Assembly: GCF_937912035.1 (NCBI RefSeq)
Contig: NZ_CALDPF010000025.1
Coordinates: 1-50,550 of the forward strand
Direction of reading: 5' to 3'
Length of the DNA stretch: 50,550 bases
Origin: an uncultured Bacteroides sp.
Lineage (GTDB): Bacteria > Bacteroidota > Bacteroidia > Bacteroidales > Bacteroidaceae
Shown here: piece by piece, positions 8,754-18,166 of the stretch
Numbering within the stretch: the stretch's first letter is position 1
Layout: each line of letters starts with the position of its first letter
Position numbers and translations under genes: made by a program
Notes under the pieces: generated by a model
What the model saw: only the letters and a program-made list of their open reading frames with translations
What the model was told of the DNA's origin: nothing
Databases searched by the model: none

Positions 8754-8761
8754 CAAAAATA
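8754..8761 (-). promoter_or_regulatory. -7 element for the ROK regulator
   Basis: TATTTTTG on the minus strand matches TAnnTTTG and lies 26 bp upstream of the preferred ATG. No good -33 element is visible. Confidence 0.5.
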
Positions 8762-8806
8762 ATAGTTTTTTTTAATATCCTACCATTAAAAAATCTTTTT
8801 TTTTAT

Positions 8807-8837
8807 TTGCCTTTCTAATTTATGATAGGTATCTTTG
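8807..8837 (+). promoter_or_regulatory. Promoter for the nagB operon
   Basis: TTG (8807-8809, within TTTG), 20 bp, TATCTTTG (8830-8837). It leaves a leader of about 65 nt before the nagB ATG. Confidence 0.75.
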
Positions 8838-8909
8838 CATAGTTATCAAAATATTTCATATACAAGCATATAGTTAACTAAATTAATAAACTAATAAAAC
8901 CAAAAAATC

Positions 8910-9701
8910 ATGAGAGTAATTATCGAACCAGACTATCAGTCTATTTCAAATTGGGCTGCTAATTATGTTGCTAATAAAATCAATGCTGCTAATCCTACAA
9001 AAGAAAAGCCTTTCGTTTTGGGTCTCCCTACAGGTTCATCTCCACTTGGAATGTACAAAGCCCTGATTGAACTGAACAAACAGGGTAAGGTATCATTCAA
9101 GAACGTCGTTACATTCAATATGGACGAATACGTAGGTCTTCCTGAATCACACCCTGAAAGTTATCACTCTTTCATGTTCAATAACTTCTTCAATCATATA
9201 GACATCTGTAAAGAGAATATACATATACTGAACGGTAACGCAGCTGATCTTGAAGCTGAATGCGCCAACTACGAAAAAGAAATCGAAAAATTCGGTGGTA
9301 TAGATTTGTTCCTTGGTGGTATCGGTCCTGACGGACACATTGCATTCAACGAACCGGGTTCATCACTTACATCACGTACACGTGTAAAGACTCTTACAAC
9401 AGATACAATCATCGCAAACTCACGTTTCTTCGACAATGATGTAAACAAAGTTCCTAAGACAGCTCTTACAGTAGGTGTAGGTACTGTTCTTTCTGCAAAA
9501 GAAGTATTGATTATCTGTAACGGTCACAACAAGGCACGCGCATTACAGCATGCAGTAGAAGGTGGTATCACACAGATGTGGACTATCAGTGCTTTGCAGA
9601 TGCACCAACACGGTATCATCGTATGCGACGAAGCTGCTACAGACGAACTTAAAGTAGGTACATACAAATACTTTAAGGATATAGAGAAAAACAATCTTTA
9701 A
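8910..9701 (+). CDS. nagB: Glucosamine-6-phosphate deaminase NagB
   Basis: Cytosolic enzyme converting glucosamine-6-phosphate to fructose-6-phosphate and ammonia, the entry of amino sugars into glycolysis. The 263 residues match the normal NagB length. Visible motifs are the phosphate-binding GLPTGSSPLGMYK, the FNMDEYVGL motif with catalytic Asp72, and GGIGPDGHIAFNEPGSS carrying Asp142, His144 and Glu149, equivalent to the E. coli catalytic set. The C-terminal half has a normal EVLIICNGHNKARAL strand. It has its own strong promoter, is divergent from a ROK regulator, and is followed 21 bp later by a related fusion gene, so the pair is probably one operon. Confidence 0.96.
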   Translation: MRVIIEPDYQSISNWAANYVANKINAANPTKEKPFVLGLPTGSSPLGMYKALIELNKQGKVSFKNVVTFNMDEYVGLPESHPESYHSFMFNNFFNHIDICKENIHILNGNAADLEAECANYEKEIEKFGGIDLFLGGIGPDGHIAFNEPGSSLTSRTRVKTLTTDTIIANSRFFDNDVNKVPKTALTVGVGTVLSAKEVLIICNGHNKARALQHAVEGGITQMWTISALQMHQHGIIVCDEAATDELKVGTYKYFKDIEKNNL

Positions 9702-9722
9702 TAACTTAAAAAACGAGAGTTT

Positions 9723-11708
9723 ATGCGTACAAACCTAACATCGCAAATCTCATTGAACAATGTATCAACACGTTATTACAAGCCTGAAAATGCTGTTGAA
9801 CGTTCGGTAATCACAAGATTCGAAAAGATTACAACAAACATTTTCGAATCAATGGACGAAGGGACACAGCATATTGCAGATGAAATAATAGCAAAGATAC
9901 AGGACAGACAGCGTGAAGGAAAATTCTGTACAATAGCATTAGGTACAGGATCATCACTACGCCCATTGTTCACAGAACTGATTCGCCGTCATAAAGACGA
10001 AGGCGTAAGCTTCAGAAATGTCATCTTGTTCAATCTGTATGAATTCTATCCTATAAACGAAGGTGCCGGAAGTACTTTCAGCCATCTGATGAAACAGTTC
10101 ATCTCGCAGGTTGACATTGACAGACAGAATATCTTCACAATGGAAGGCAGCATTCCACAGGATGCAATAATCGACCATTGCAGACTATACGAACAAAGAA
10201 TACAGACATTCGGAGGTATAGATATTGCTATTCTGGGAATAGGAAGAAAAGGAATCATAGGTATGAACGAACCAGGTTCGCAGGCCAGCTCATCTACACG
10301 CCTGATATTGCTTGACAGTACTTCACGTTCGGAAGCAGCTCACAACCTTGGTGTTGACAATCTTCCTCCTTGCTCCATTACAATGGGTATCAAAACCATT
10401 CTTGGTGCAAGAAAAGTATTCCTGCTAGCATGGGGTGAGGACAAAGCAGAAATCATACGCAAGACTGTAGAAGAAAAAATTACAGACACACTGCCTGCTT
10501 CATACCTTCAGATGCACACAAATGCAGTGGTATGCACAGACCTTGCTGCCGCAGCTTATCTGACAAGAATACAACGCCCTTGGCTGGTTACAAACTGCGA
10601 ATGGAACAACAAGCTTATCAGAAGCGCTATTGTTTGGTTGTGTCAGACATTAGGCAAACCTATCCTGAAACTGACCAACAAGGATTACAACGACAACGGT
10701 CTGAGCGAACTTCTAGCTCTTTACGGTTCTGCATATAACGTAAACATCAAAGTATTCAACGACCTTCAGCACACTATCACAGGATGGCCGGGCGGAAAAC
10801 CTAACGCTGACGACACTTACCGCCCAGAAAGAGCAAAACCATTCCCTAAAAGAGTTATCGTATTCTCTCCACACCCTGACGACGATGTCATTTCAATGGG
10901 TGGAACACTGAGACGACTTGTTCAGCAGGGACATGAAGTACACGTAGCATACCAGACTTCAGGAAATATTGCCGTAGGCGATGAAGAAGTTGTAAGATTC
11001 ATGCACTTCATCAATGGTTTCAATCAGTTGTTCGACGACAACCAGAACCAGACCATCAGCGACAAGTACGCCGAAATAAAGAAGTTCTTTGCCGAAAAGA
11101 AAGAAGGTGATATGGACTCGAGAGACATTCTTACTATCAAGGGACTCATCCGTAGAGGTGAAGCACGTACAGCATGTACATACAACAATATTCCTTTGTC
11201 AAGATGTCACTTCCTCGACCTTCCTTTCTACGAAACCGGTAAGATAGAAAAGAACCCTATCAGCCTGCCTGATATTGAAATAGTACTCAACCTTCTGAGA
11301 GAAGTGAAACCTCATCAGATTTATGTGGCAGGCGATTTGGCCGATCCGCACGGAACTCACAGAGTATGTACCGATGCCGTATTTGCAGCTATCGACGAAG
11401 AGAAGAACGCCGGTGCAGAATGGCTTAATGACTGTAGAATATGGATGTATCGTGGAGCATGGGCAGAATGGGAAATAGAGAACATCGAAATGGCTGTTCC
11501 TCTGAGTCCAGAAGAGCTACGCGCTAAACGCAACTCAATCCTCAAGCATCAGTCGCAGATGGAAAGCGCACCATTCCTTGGCAACGACGAACGTCTGTTC
11601 TGGCAAAGAAGTGAAGACCGTAACCGCGGAACTGCATCTCTTTACGACGGATTGGGACTTGCATGTTACGAAGCAATGGAAGCATTCGTTGAATACAAGC
11701 CTCTATAA
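9723..11708 (+). CDS. Fusion of a degenerate NagB-like domain with a PIG-L family deacetylase
   Basis: A 661-residue cytosolic two-domain protein. Residues 40-290 follow the NagB fold (LGTGSS near 73, FNLYEFYP near 103, MNEPGS near 181). However, the position of catalytic Asp72 is Tyr106, and the Asp and His of the active-site loop are Lys176 and Ile178; only the Glu of NEPGS remains. Residues 375-640 are a PIG-L/LmbE zinc deacetylase with PHPDDD (His384, Asp386, Asp387) and a later DPHGTH motif. PIG-L enzymes remove N-acetyl from GlcNAc-type sugars, so the protein may deacetylate an amino-sugar derivative while the first domain binds or regulates. It directly follows nagB. Such fusions are annotated as glucosamine-6-phosphate deaminase, which the residues do not support. 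Confidence 0.85.
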   Translation: MRTNLTSQISLNNVSTRYYKPENAVERSVITRFEKITTNIFESMDEGTQHIADEIIAKIQDRQREGKFCTIALGTGSSLRPLFTELIRRHKDEGVSFRNVILFNLYEFYPINEGAGSTFSHLMKQFISQVDIDRQNIFTMEGSIPQDAIIDHCRLYEQRIQTFGGIDIAILGIGRKGIIGMNEPGSQASSSTRLILLDSTSRSEAAHNLGVDNLPPCSITMGIKTILGARKVFLLAWGEDKAEIIRKTVEEKITDTLPASYLQMHTNAVVCTDLAAAAYLTRIQRPWLVTNCEWNNKLIRSAIVWLCQTLGKPILKLTNKDYNDNGLSELLALYGSAYNVNIKVFNDLQHTITGWPGGKPNADDTYRPERAKPFPKRVIVFSPHPDDDVISMGGTLRRLVQQGHEVHVAYQTSGNIAVGDEEVVRFMHFINGFNQLFDDNQNQTISDKYAEIKKFFAEKKEGDMDSRDILTIKGLIRRGEARTACTYNNIPLSRCHFLDLPFYETGKIEKNPISLPDIEIVLNLLREVKPHQIYVAGDLADPHGTHRVCTDAVFAAIDEEKNAGAEWLNDCRIWMYRGAWAEWEIENIEMAVPLSPEELRAKRNSILKHQSQMESAPFLGNDERLFWQRSEDRNRGTASLYDGLGLACYEAMEAFVEYKPL

Positions 11709-11730
11709 ATATTATTTTTAATACAATAAT

Positions 11731-11770
11731 AAAATCCTGCAAGGCTTAAATGGTTTGCAGGATTTTTTTT
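11731..11770 (+). terminator. Strong intrinsic terminator after the nagB operon
   Basis: AAAATCCTGCAA (11731-11742) pairs perfectly with TTGCAGGATTTT (11755-11766), followed by more T residues. Confidence 0.88.
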
Positions 11771-11781
11771 AAGACACAATT

Positions 11782-14415
11782 ATGTTCAGACATCTAATAT
11801 TTTCGATAAGCATGGTCTCAGTATGCATGCTGTCGACAAGTTGCAATAATGAAAAACATTTCATAAACGATTCGGATTATAGAGCAAAAGTTGAAAATGA
11901 CTTTGCAGAAAAAAAGACAATTCTGAAAAACGGAAAACTGTTCGATATTTTCAATGAGAATATTGCTACAGAAGAAAAAGAAGCACTTCAGTTCCTTTAT
12001 GCCTATATGACTCTAAGTGATATTGCCGACCACTCAGGAGAATACTATCTTGATAATATCCGTCTTTCGTTCAAGATAAGAGAGGCATCATCATGGGGGA
12101 AGAATATTCCTGAAGATATTTTCAGACACTTTGTCCTCCCAATAAGAGTAAATAACGAGAACCTGGATAATTCCAGAGAATATATACAAAACGAATTGTG
12201 GCCAAGAGTCAAGAACCTGTCAATGTACGACGCAGTGCTTGAAGCAAACCACTGGTGTCACGAGAAAGCCATTTATACACCTTCAGACAGCCGTACAAGT
12301 TCACCTATGGCAACAATAAAGACAGCTTACGGAAGATGTGGAGAGGAATCTACGCTCCTTGTTGCTGCACTCCGTGCCATAGGCATTCCGGCACGTCAGG
12401 TATACACTCCACGCTGGGCACACACAGACGACAACCATGCATGGGTAGAAGCATGGGTGGACGGCAAATGGTATTTCCTCGGAGCATGCGAACCTGAACC
12501 TGTTCTTAATTTGGGTTGGTTCAACTCGCCAGCCAGCAGAGGAATGCTGATGCACACAAAGGTTTTCGGTTCATATAACGGGAAAGAAGAGAAAATGCTT
12601 CAGACCGCTAACTATACAGAAATAAATATCATAGAAAATTATGCGGACAAATCGTCTGTCACAGTTACTGTAAAAGACGATAAAGGAAATACTGTAGAAG
12701 GGGCAAACGTAGAATTCAAGCTATACAACTATGCAGAATTCTTCACTGTATACAAGCAAAAAAGCAATACACAAGGACAGGTTTCACTTTCAGCCGGTCT
12801 TGGAGACATGATGGTCTATGTTTCGCATGGCGACAAGTTTGGTTTAAGAAAAGTTTCGTTCGGAAAAGACAAAGCGGTTGACATCATATTAGAACACAAT
12901 GTGAACGATACCTATTCCGAGAATATGGTTATAGTTCCTCCTGCAGAAAACGCAAAAATTCCTTCAGTAACAGAGGAACAGCGCAAAGAAAATGACTTCA
13001 GAATGCATCAGGAAGATTCTATCAGGAACGCATATTTAGCAACATTCCCTAATAAAGACGTTATTGATAAATTTGCTGAAGACAACAGCCTGCAATACGA
13101 AGACATACAGGGATTCATCGTTAAGTCTAGGGGAAATTATGCAGAAATTATGAGATTCCTGAGTAACTCCTCACAAAACAAAATGTCTAGAAGAGCAATC
13201 GAATTATTGAAGAGCATAACCGACAAAGATTTGAGAGATACACCATGCAGCGTTCTTGAAGATCATCTATACAATACTTCAGAAGATGCCAGTTCGGAAT
13301 ATGTACTTTGTCCACGTGTAGCAAATGAATTACTCACCTCCTATCGTTCTTTCCTGCAGAAAGAGATACCGGAAAGTCTGAAAGCCAAGTTCACATCGGA
13401 TCCTCAAACACTGGTTAAATGGTGTTCAGACAGTATAACCATAAGAAATGACCTGAACAAAGGTGGTGCTCCTACATCCCCTATCGGCACATGGAAATGC
13501 AGAGTTGTTGATTCCCAATCACGAGAGATATTCTTTGTAGCAGCAGCCAGAAGTCTCAATATCCAGGCATGGAAAGATCCTGTGACTGGAAACATCTATT
13601 ACATAGACCGTGGCAATACCAATCAGGTTAACTTCGAAATATCAGAAACATCAAAAACTCCGGAAGGTACTCTGAAAGCTACATACAAAGCTATCCCAAG
13701 ACTCGATAATCCTAAATACTATACCCACTTCACTATATCAAAATATGAAGATGGCAGCTTCAAGCTGTTGAACTATCCTGAGGATGCGACATGGAGTTCA
13801 TTACTCAAGAACGGTCTTAAGATAGAAGAAGGATTTTATATGCTCACAACAGGTAGCCGAGTTGCAAACGGAAGCGTAATGAGTAATGTTTCATTCTTCA
13901 CTGTAGAAAAAGATAAAGAAACAAGAATAGAACTTACTATGCGTGATAATGCCGAGGAAATAAGAGTTATAGGAAACTTCAACTCTGAGCTTAAATACAC
14001 TGATATCGCTACAGAAACTGAAACCTCTATTCTTTCAACAACCGGAAGAGGTTATTTCGTTATCGGAATACTTGGTCCAGGACAGGAACCTACAAACCAC
14101 GCACTGAAAGACATAGAAATCAAAAAGGAAGAGTTTGAAAAATGGGGACGAAAAATGATACTTTTATTCCCGGACGAAAAGTCTTACAGGAAATTCTCTC
14201 CAACCGATTTTCAAAATCTTCCTTCAAATATAGTTTATGGTATAGACGCCCATAATGCTATACGAAACGAAATTTCACAGAACATGAAACTTTCGAACGG
14301 CGGTCAGCTGCCGATATTCATTATAGGTGATACATTCAATCGTGTAGTTTTCCAAATTGACGGCTACACCATAGGTACAGGTGAACAGCTTATCAAGACC
14401 ATCAACGGTCTGTAA
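11782..14415 (+). CDS. Transglutaminase-like (cysteine protease fold) lipoprotein
   Basis: An 877-residue secreted lipoprotein with a lipobox LSTSC (Cys21). Residues 150-245 form a transglutaminase-like core (PF01841 type). AYGRCGEESTLLVAALRAIG holds the candidate nucleophile Cys186, NHAWVEAWVDGKW holds His219, and an acidic residue in GACEPEP may complete the triad. The segment at 285-370 looks like a carboxypeptidase-regulatory or beta-sandwich domain (VKDDKGNTVEGANVEFKL). The rest is unassigned; the C-terminus contains a stretch resembling a thioredoxin-like fold. Proteins of this kind act as peptidases or in peptide or glycoprotein processing at the cell envelope; the substrate is unknown. 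It is preceded by a terminator, and its last 14 bases overlap cutC on the other strand. Confidence 0.82.
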   Translation: MFRHLIFSISMVSVCMLSTSCNNEKHFINDSDYRAKVENDFAEKKTILKNGKLFDIFNENIATEEKEALQFLYAYMTLSDIADHSGEYYLDNIRLSFKIREASSWGKNIPEDIFRHFVLPIRVNNENLDNSREYIQNELWPRVKNLSMYDAVLEANHWCHEKAIYTPSDSRTSSPMATIKTAYGRCGEESTLLVAALRAIGIPARQVYTPRWAHTDDNHAWVEAWVDGKWYFLGACEPEPVLNLGWFNSPASRGMLMHTKVFGSYNGKEEKMLQTANYTEINIIENYADKSSVTVTVKDDKGNTVEGANVEFKLYNYAEFFTVYKQKSNTQGQVSLSAGLGDMMVYVSHGDKFGLRKVSFGKDKAVDIILEHNVNDTYSENMVIVPPAENAKIPSVTEEQRKENDFRMHQEDSIRNAYLATFPNKDVIDKFAEDNSLQYEDIQGFIVKSRGNYAEIMRFLSNSSQNKMSRRAIELLKSITDKDLRDTPCSVLEDHLYNTSEDASSEYVLCPRVANELLTSYRSFLQKEIPESLKAKFTSDPQTLVKWCSDSITIRNDLNKGGAPTSPIGTWKCRVVDSQSREIFFVAAARSLNIQAWKDPVTGNIYYIDRGNTNQVNFEISETSKTPEGTLKATYKAIPRLDNPKYYTHFTISKYEDGSFKLLNYPEDATWSSLLKNGLKIEEGFYMLTTGSRVANGSVMSNVSFFTVEKDKETRIELTMRDNAEEIRVIGNFNSELKYTDIATETETSILSTTGRGYFVIGILGPGQEPTNHALKDIEIKKEEFEKWGRKMILLFPDEKSYRKFSPTDFQNLPSNIVYGIDAHNAIRNEISQNMKLSNGGQLPIFIIGDTFNRVVFQIDGYTIGTGEQLIKTINGL

Positions 14416-15148
14416 GCTCACTGATTGTGTTTCGTACACGGGCTGCGGTAGTTACCGGAGTGAGATACTCATCTACCGTCACTGTTCCTCCCATAGACAG
14501 AGCCGGATTGCGATATAGCATCCGGCTTTCTTTATTTTCGCGTGCAGAAAAATGGAATTCCGAAGCACCAGTATTCGCAGCCAGATTACGAATATTTTTC
14601 TCATTAACTCCACAACCGGGCATAATGATGATTCTACCTGCTGCCTGTTTCACGAGTGAAGCCAATAATTCGGCTCCCTCGGCTGCCGTAGGTTGCTGAC
14701 CGGAAGTAAGTATCCTTGATACTCCCATACCAATAAGACTCTCCATAACATCTTGAGGACAACGCACATAATCGAATGCACGATGGAATGTAATACTCAT
14801 ACCTTCTGCAGCCTTGACCAAACGTTCCATTGCAGGCATATCCAGTTCTGCTTCAGGAGTCAGACAACCGAACACCACTCCATCTGCGCCTGCATCCTTC
14901 ACGGCACGTATATCCTCTTCCATAATATCCAATTCCAATGGAGAATAGACAAAATCTCCTCCACGCGGACGTATAATGACATGCAATTTTATATCCAATA
15001 CACGTCTGGCCAGCTTAACTTCACCTATTGAAGGGGTAGTTCCTCCTTCAGGCATTGATGCACAGAGTTCAACACGATGTGCTCCACCTTCCTGAGCAGC
15101 AATACAACTTTCTACCGAATTAGCACAAATTTCAAAAGAATATTCCAT
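14402..15148 (-). CDS. cutC: CutC family protein (copper homeostasis/TIM-barrel)
   Basis: A 248-residue cytosolic TIM-barrel protein with clear CutC signatures. These are an N-terminal FEICANSVESC, GAHRVELCASMPEGGTTPS, HVIIRPRGGDFVYS, GADGVVFGCLT, ITFHRAFDYV, ILTSGQQPTA and IMPGCGVNEKNI. CutC was named for copper tolerance, but its biochemical role is unsettled. I choose the ATG at 15148, which gives MEYSFEICANS; a longer frame upstream runs through a promoter-like TTACTTTG. The 3' end overlaps the transglutaminase gene by 14 bp in a convergent arrangement. It stands just downstream of the PUL on the same strand but looks unrelated to it. Confidence 0.92.
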   Translation of the reverse strand: MEYSFEICANSVESCIAAQEGGAHRVELCASMPEGGTTPSIGEVKLARRVLDIKLHVIIRPRGGDFVYSPLELDIMEEDIRAVKDAGADGVVFGCLTPEAELDMPAMERLVKAAEGMSITFHRAFDYVRCPQDVMESLIGMGVSRILTSGQQPTAAEGAELLASLVKQAAGRIIIMPGCGVNEKNIRNLAANTGASEFHFSARENKESRMLYRNPALSMGGTVTVDEYLTPVTTAARVRNTISELTDR

Positions 15149-15239
15149 AAACTGATTATTTTTATTTAGGCAAAGTAACATTAAAATATTTACATTCCAC
15201 AGCTTTTAATTATAAAATAATAGACTGGAAAAATATGAA

Positions 15240-17522
15240 TTATATCTTTATAAACTCTATTACATCACCAACTTCTGTTTCCATTTCAATAATACAGTCT
15301 TTTATAACGTAATTCTTATTATCATTAATCTTAAAATCACCATCAAAAGGAAGAGCCATACGCAACTTACATCCCTTTTCAGACAAGATACGTACTCGTT
15401 CTACTTTCCCCTCTTTCATTACTGCACTAATCACAAAGGCTCCCATTGCACGCAGTTTTTCAAACGAAACATCTTTCCAACAATCAGGAATTGCAGGAAA
15501 TATACGAACAACCCCCGTATGACTCTGTAAAAGCATCTCCTGAACACCAGCAGCAAAAGCCATATTACCTTCAAGAGTAAAAGGACGATAAGTAAACTTT
15601 GATTTACCAGAATGGCTCTGATCGCCGTTTGCGTGAAAACCATTACGAAGACAAAAACACTCAGCAAATGTATGTAAGGCTTCTGCCGCACCATCACCAT
15701 CAAAAGCACGTGCCTTGAGATTTGCAAGCCAACTATATGAATAACCTGTCCACCAGTCAGGACCATACTTGTCAAGTTTTGCTATACTTGCATCAATCAA
15801 TGCAGCATCCTTATCTCCATTAGATTTATCTATCAAACCAAGAGGATGAATCGCAAGAAGATGAGAAAAATGGCGATGTGAAGCATTATAATCAAATCCT
15901 TTAGCTATACTCAGGGAACCTTCATCATCTACTAAATAAGGAGGCAACTCTGATTCTAGAGAAGACCAATGAGCGGCCTCCTCTTTCAAATTAAGTTCAG
16001 AAGCCATCTCTGATGCTGCACGAAAAGCAAATCGTACAAGTCCTCTATCGAAATTAGTCATTTCATGAAACCATGCCTCAAGCCTATTGTCATTAAACTC
16101 AGGAGAAGAACTCAAAGGTAAAGTCCTAACACTGTTCCTAATAACAGTAAACTGTTCAAGATAGGTTGCAACATCCTTCATATAAGGATAAGCACGATTT
16201 TTCAAGAACTCACGGTCTTGAGAGTATTTCCAATGAAGATAGAAATGCTGAGAGAGCCAAGCTGATACTGTAGGTCCTAGAGCATACTGGCACCACCCCC
16301 CCATAGGACGTCCAAGAAGAGTACATACTCCTGGGACATTAAGACCTTCTGTACCAAAATACTGTTTTGTATATAACTTATTTTCTTCAACTTGATTCCA
16401 TAATGTATGAAGATAACCATATCCTTCCTTAAGATAATTACCAGTATAAAACGGCCAATAACTCAATTGAGTATTTAAGTCGTGGTGATAGTCACCTTTC
16501 CATGGTGGAAGCTGACCATTGTCGGCTGTCCATACAGACTGAAGAGATATTGGATAAGAATTATCACGGGCAATACATCCCATTTTGTAAACCTCATTAT
16601 AGTACTGCTTTTCTATTACCTTATCCGGTATACTTATGGAAGAACGGTTATTGAAATCATTCCACCAGGACAGATGACTATCATAATATGCAGAAATTCC
16701 TTTAGTCATTGCGCTATCCACAATAGATAAAGCATCTCCTCCTGACAAAGAAGATGTTACACTCCATACACCAACAAGACTATTACCGATATGTTCCCAT
16801 TTCAGTGCCACATCATAGAAAAAACTCTCCCATCCCTTCTGATGATACAATATCTTGTTTTTACCTATATGTTCTATATTTCCTTGTTCATAACCTAGCT
16901 TCCATAAACCATGTGAACTCTGATCATTGGCTTTGTTTACAACCTCCTTGTTGTATGAAGGAGGAACAAGCAATGGGAAAAAATCATCTGGTACTCCATT
17001 AAAAACAAACCAACCCAACGGTTCTTCCGCGTGAATAAAGCATTTCATCGTCTTTCCGGATTCCCATACAACCTCACAAACTCCTTGTTTCTGATAGAGG
17101 TGTATATTTTTAACCTTATCAGTACTATCTAAAGGAAACTCTAAAGCAGCACAAGGTATTTTTGACGGTCCTGGATATGCATCATAAGGATAGTCAAAAC
17201 GTCTCTGAACCGGTTGATAATCCTTCTTCTGTACCTGATTATACAACCACTTAAACGAGAAGTCATTACCTTCTAGTTCCTTTGAGTGACGCAAGTCCCA
17301 TAAATCAACCCTGTCTATTGACATTCGTAGACAATTTCCCTTCTGCCATACCAAAGACCCTAAGGTGGCATTTCCCAAAGGCATTGCCTCATCCCATACA
17401 TTGGCAAGATTATCAAACTCAAGGTCATAAACATCAGAAACTACAGATAAATCTGTATTACTTGTATTACCACAAGCTACCAAAATTCCCATCAAAGGCA
17501 ACAAAAATTTTTCTTTCTTCAT
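15240..17522 (-). CDS. GH95-like glycoside hydrolase lipoprotein, divergent active site
   Basis: A 760-residue lipoprotein (lipobox LVAC, Cys17), so probably outer-membrane anchored or periplasmic. It shares the (alpha/alpha)6 layout of GH95, with WDEAMPLGNATLGSLVWQ at the N-terminus, DLNTQLSYWP in the middle, SSSPEFN and a C-terminal LEGNMAFAAGVQEMLLQSHTG followed by LRAMGAFVISA. Compared with the canonical GH95 in this locus, the first Asn of the NxN pair is Asp348 (second Asn350 kept), the acid Glu475 is kept, and the Asp of DGN is Glu651. GH95 members cleave alpha-L-fucose or alpha-L-galactose; the substitutions suggest a different linkage or sugar. It is the last PUL gene, separated from the next by 640 bp. 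Confidence 0.78.
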   Translation of the reverse strand: MKKEKFLLPLMGILVACGNTSNTDLSVVSDVYDLEFDNLANVWDEAMPLGNATLGSLVWQKGNCLRMSIDRVDLWDLRHSKELEGNDFSFKWLYNQVQKKDYQPVQRRFDYPYDAYPGPSKIPCAALEFPLDSTDKVKNIHLYQKQGVCEVVWESGKTMKCFIHAEEPLGWFVFNGVPDDFFPLLVPPSYNKEVVNKANDQSSHGLWKLGYEQGNIEHIGKNKILYHQKGWESFFYDVALKWEHIGNSLVGVWSVTSSLSGGDALSIVDSAMTKGISAYYDSHLSWWNDFNNRSSISIPDKVIEKQYYNEVYKMGCIARDNSYPISLQSVWTADNGQLPPWKGDYHHDLNTQLSYWPFYTGNYLKEGYGYLHTLWNQVEENKLYTKQYFGTEGLNVPGVCTLLGRPMGGWCQYALGPTVSAWLSQHFYLHWKYSQDREFLKNRAYPYMKDVATYLEQFTVIRNSVRTLPLSSSPEFNDNRLEAWFHEMTNFDRGLVRFAFRAASEMASELNLKEEAAHWSSLESELPPYLVDDEGSLSIAKGFDYNASHRHFSHLLAIHPLGLIDKSNGDKDAALIDASIAKLDKYGPDWWTGYSYSWLANLKARAFDGDGAAEALHTFAECFCLRNGFHANGDQSHSGKSKFTYRPFTLEGNMAFAAGVQEMLLQSHTGVVRIFPAIPDCWKDVSFEKLRAMGAFVISAVMKEGKVERVRILSEKGCKLRMALPFDGDFKINDNKNYVIKDCIIEMETEVGDVIEFIKI

Positions 17523-18166
17523 TTGTCTTATTTTATCTAAATTTTAGAAATTCGTTAAGAATTAGCCTGACCTTAGTAGTTTAAGCAATAAATAACACCC
17601 TGTCTATAAATAACCTATCCAAGATGCCACAACTTGAGATATAAGGAGGATATATTTGAAGAAAACTTCACTAATGATTGAATTGTGAATACAAATCAGT
17701 AAAATTTAGTTGAAAAAATCTATTCTAGAAACATCCATAACACTCATATTGAAGAGTATTGATAAGATTCATTATACCACTAAATATATTCATTGCATTC
17801 ATGAAACTATTTTCAATAAGTTTGTGTATATCTTTAACTAATTTAAAAACAAACAAATAGTCACATTTGTATTGTTTAATGAGTTTTTCTTTAGTTACAC
17901 CCTAAAAGTAGAAAAAATCATAATCTATTAATAATTATAAAATTACGTCTTTCTATCTTATCTATGCTTTATTCTCTTTTTCGCTTACGATTCTTATTAC
18001 TTAACATTTTATATTTGACATTTTTCACTATTCATTATATACATTTTCGAACAGACTTTAGCCTATTTTATATTTTACATCCAAATTTTCTATAAAATTA
18101 ATCGAAGTATTATATATAAAAATAATATCCTGTAAGTTTCTGCTAAAAAATATTTTTATCATACTA
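17523..18166. other. Gene-free AT-rich spacer, 644 bp
   Basis: No open frame of credible codon use on either strand, no recognisable promoter of the TAnnTTTG type upstream of the GH95-like gene, and no decayed gene that I could read. The DNA is very AT-rich with homopolymer runs. It may contain an unrecognised promoter for the GH95-like gene. Confidence 0.5.
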
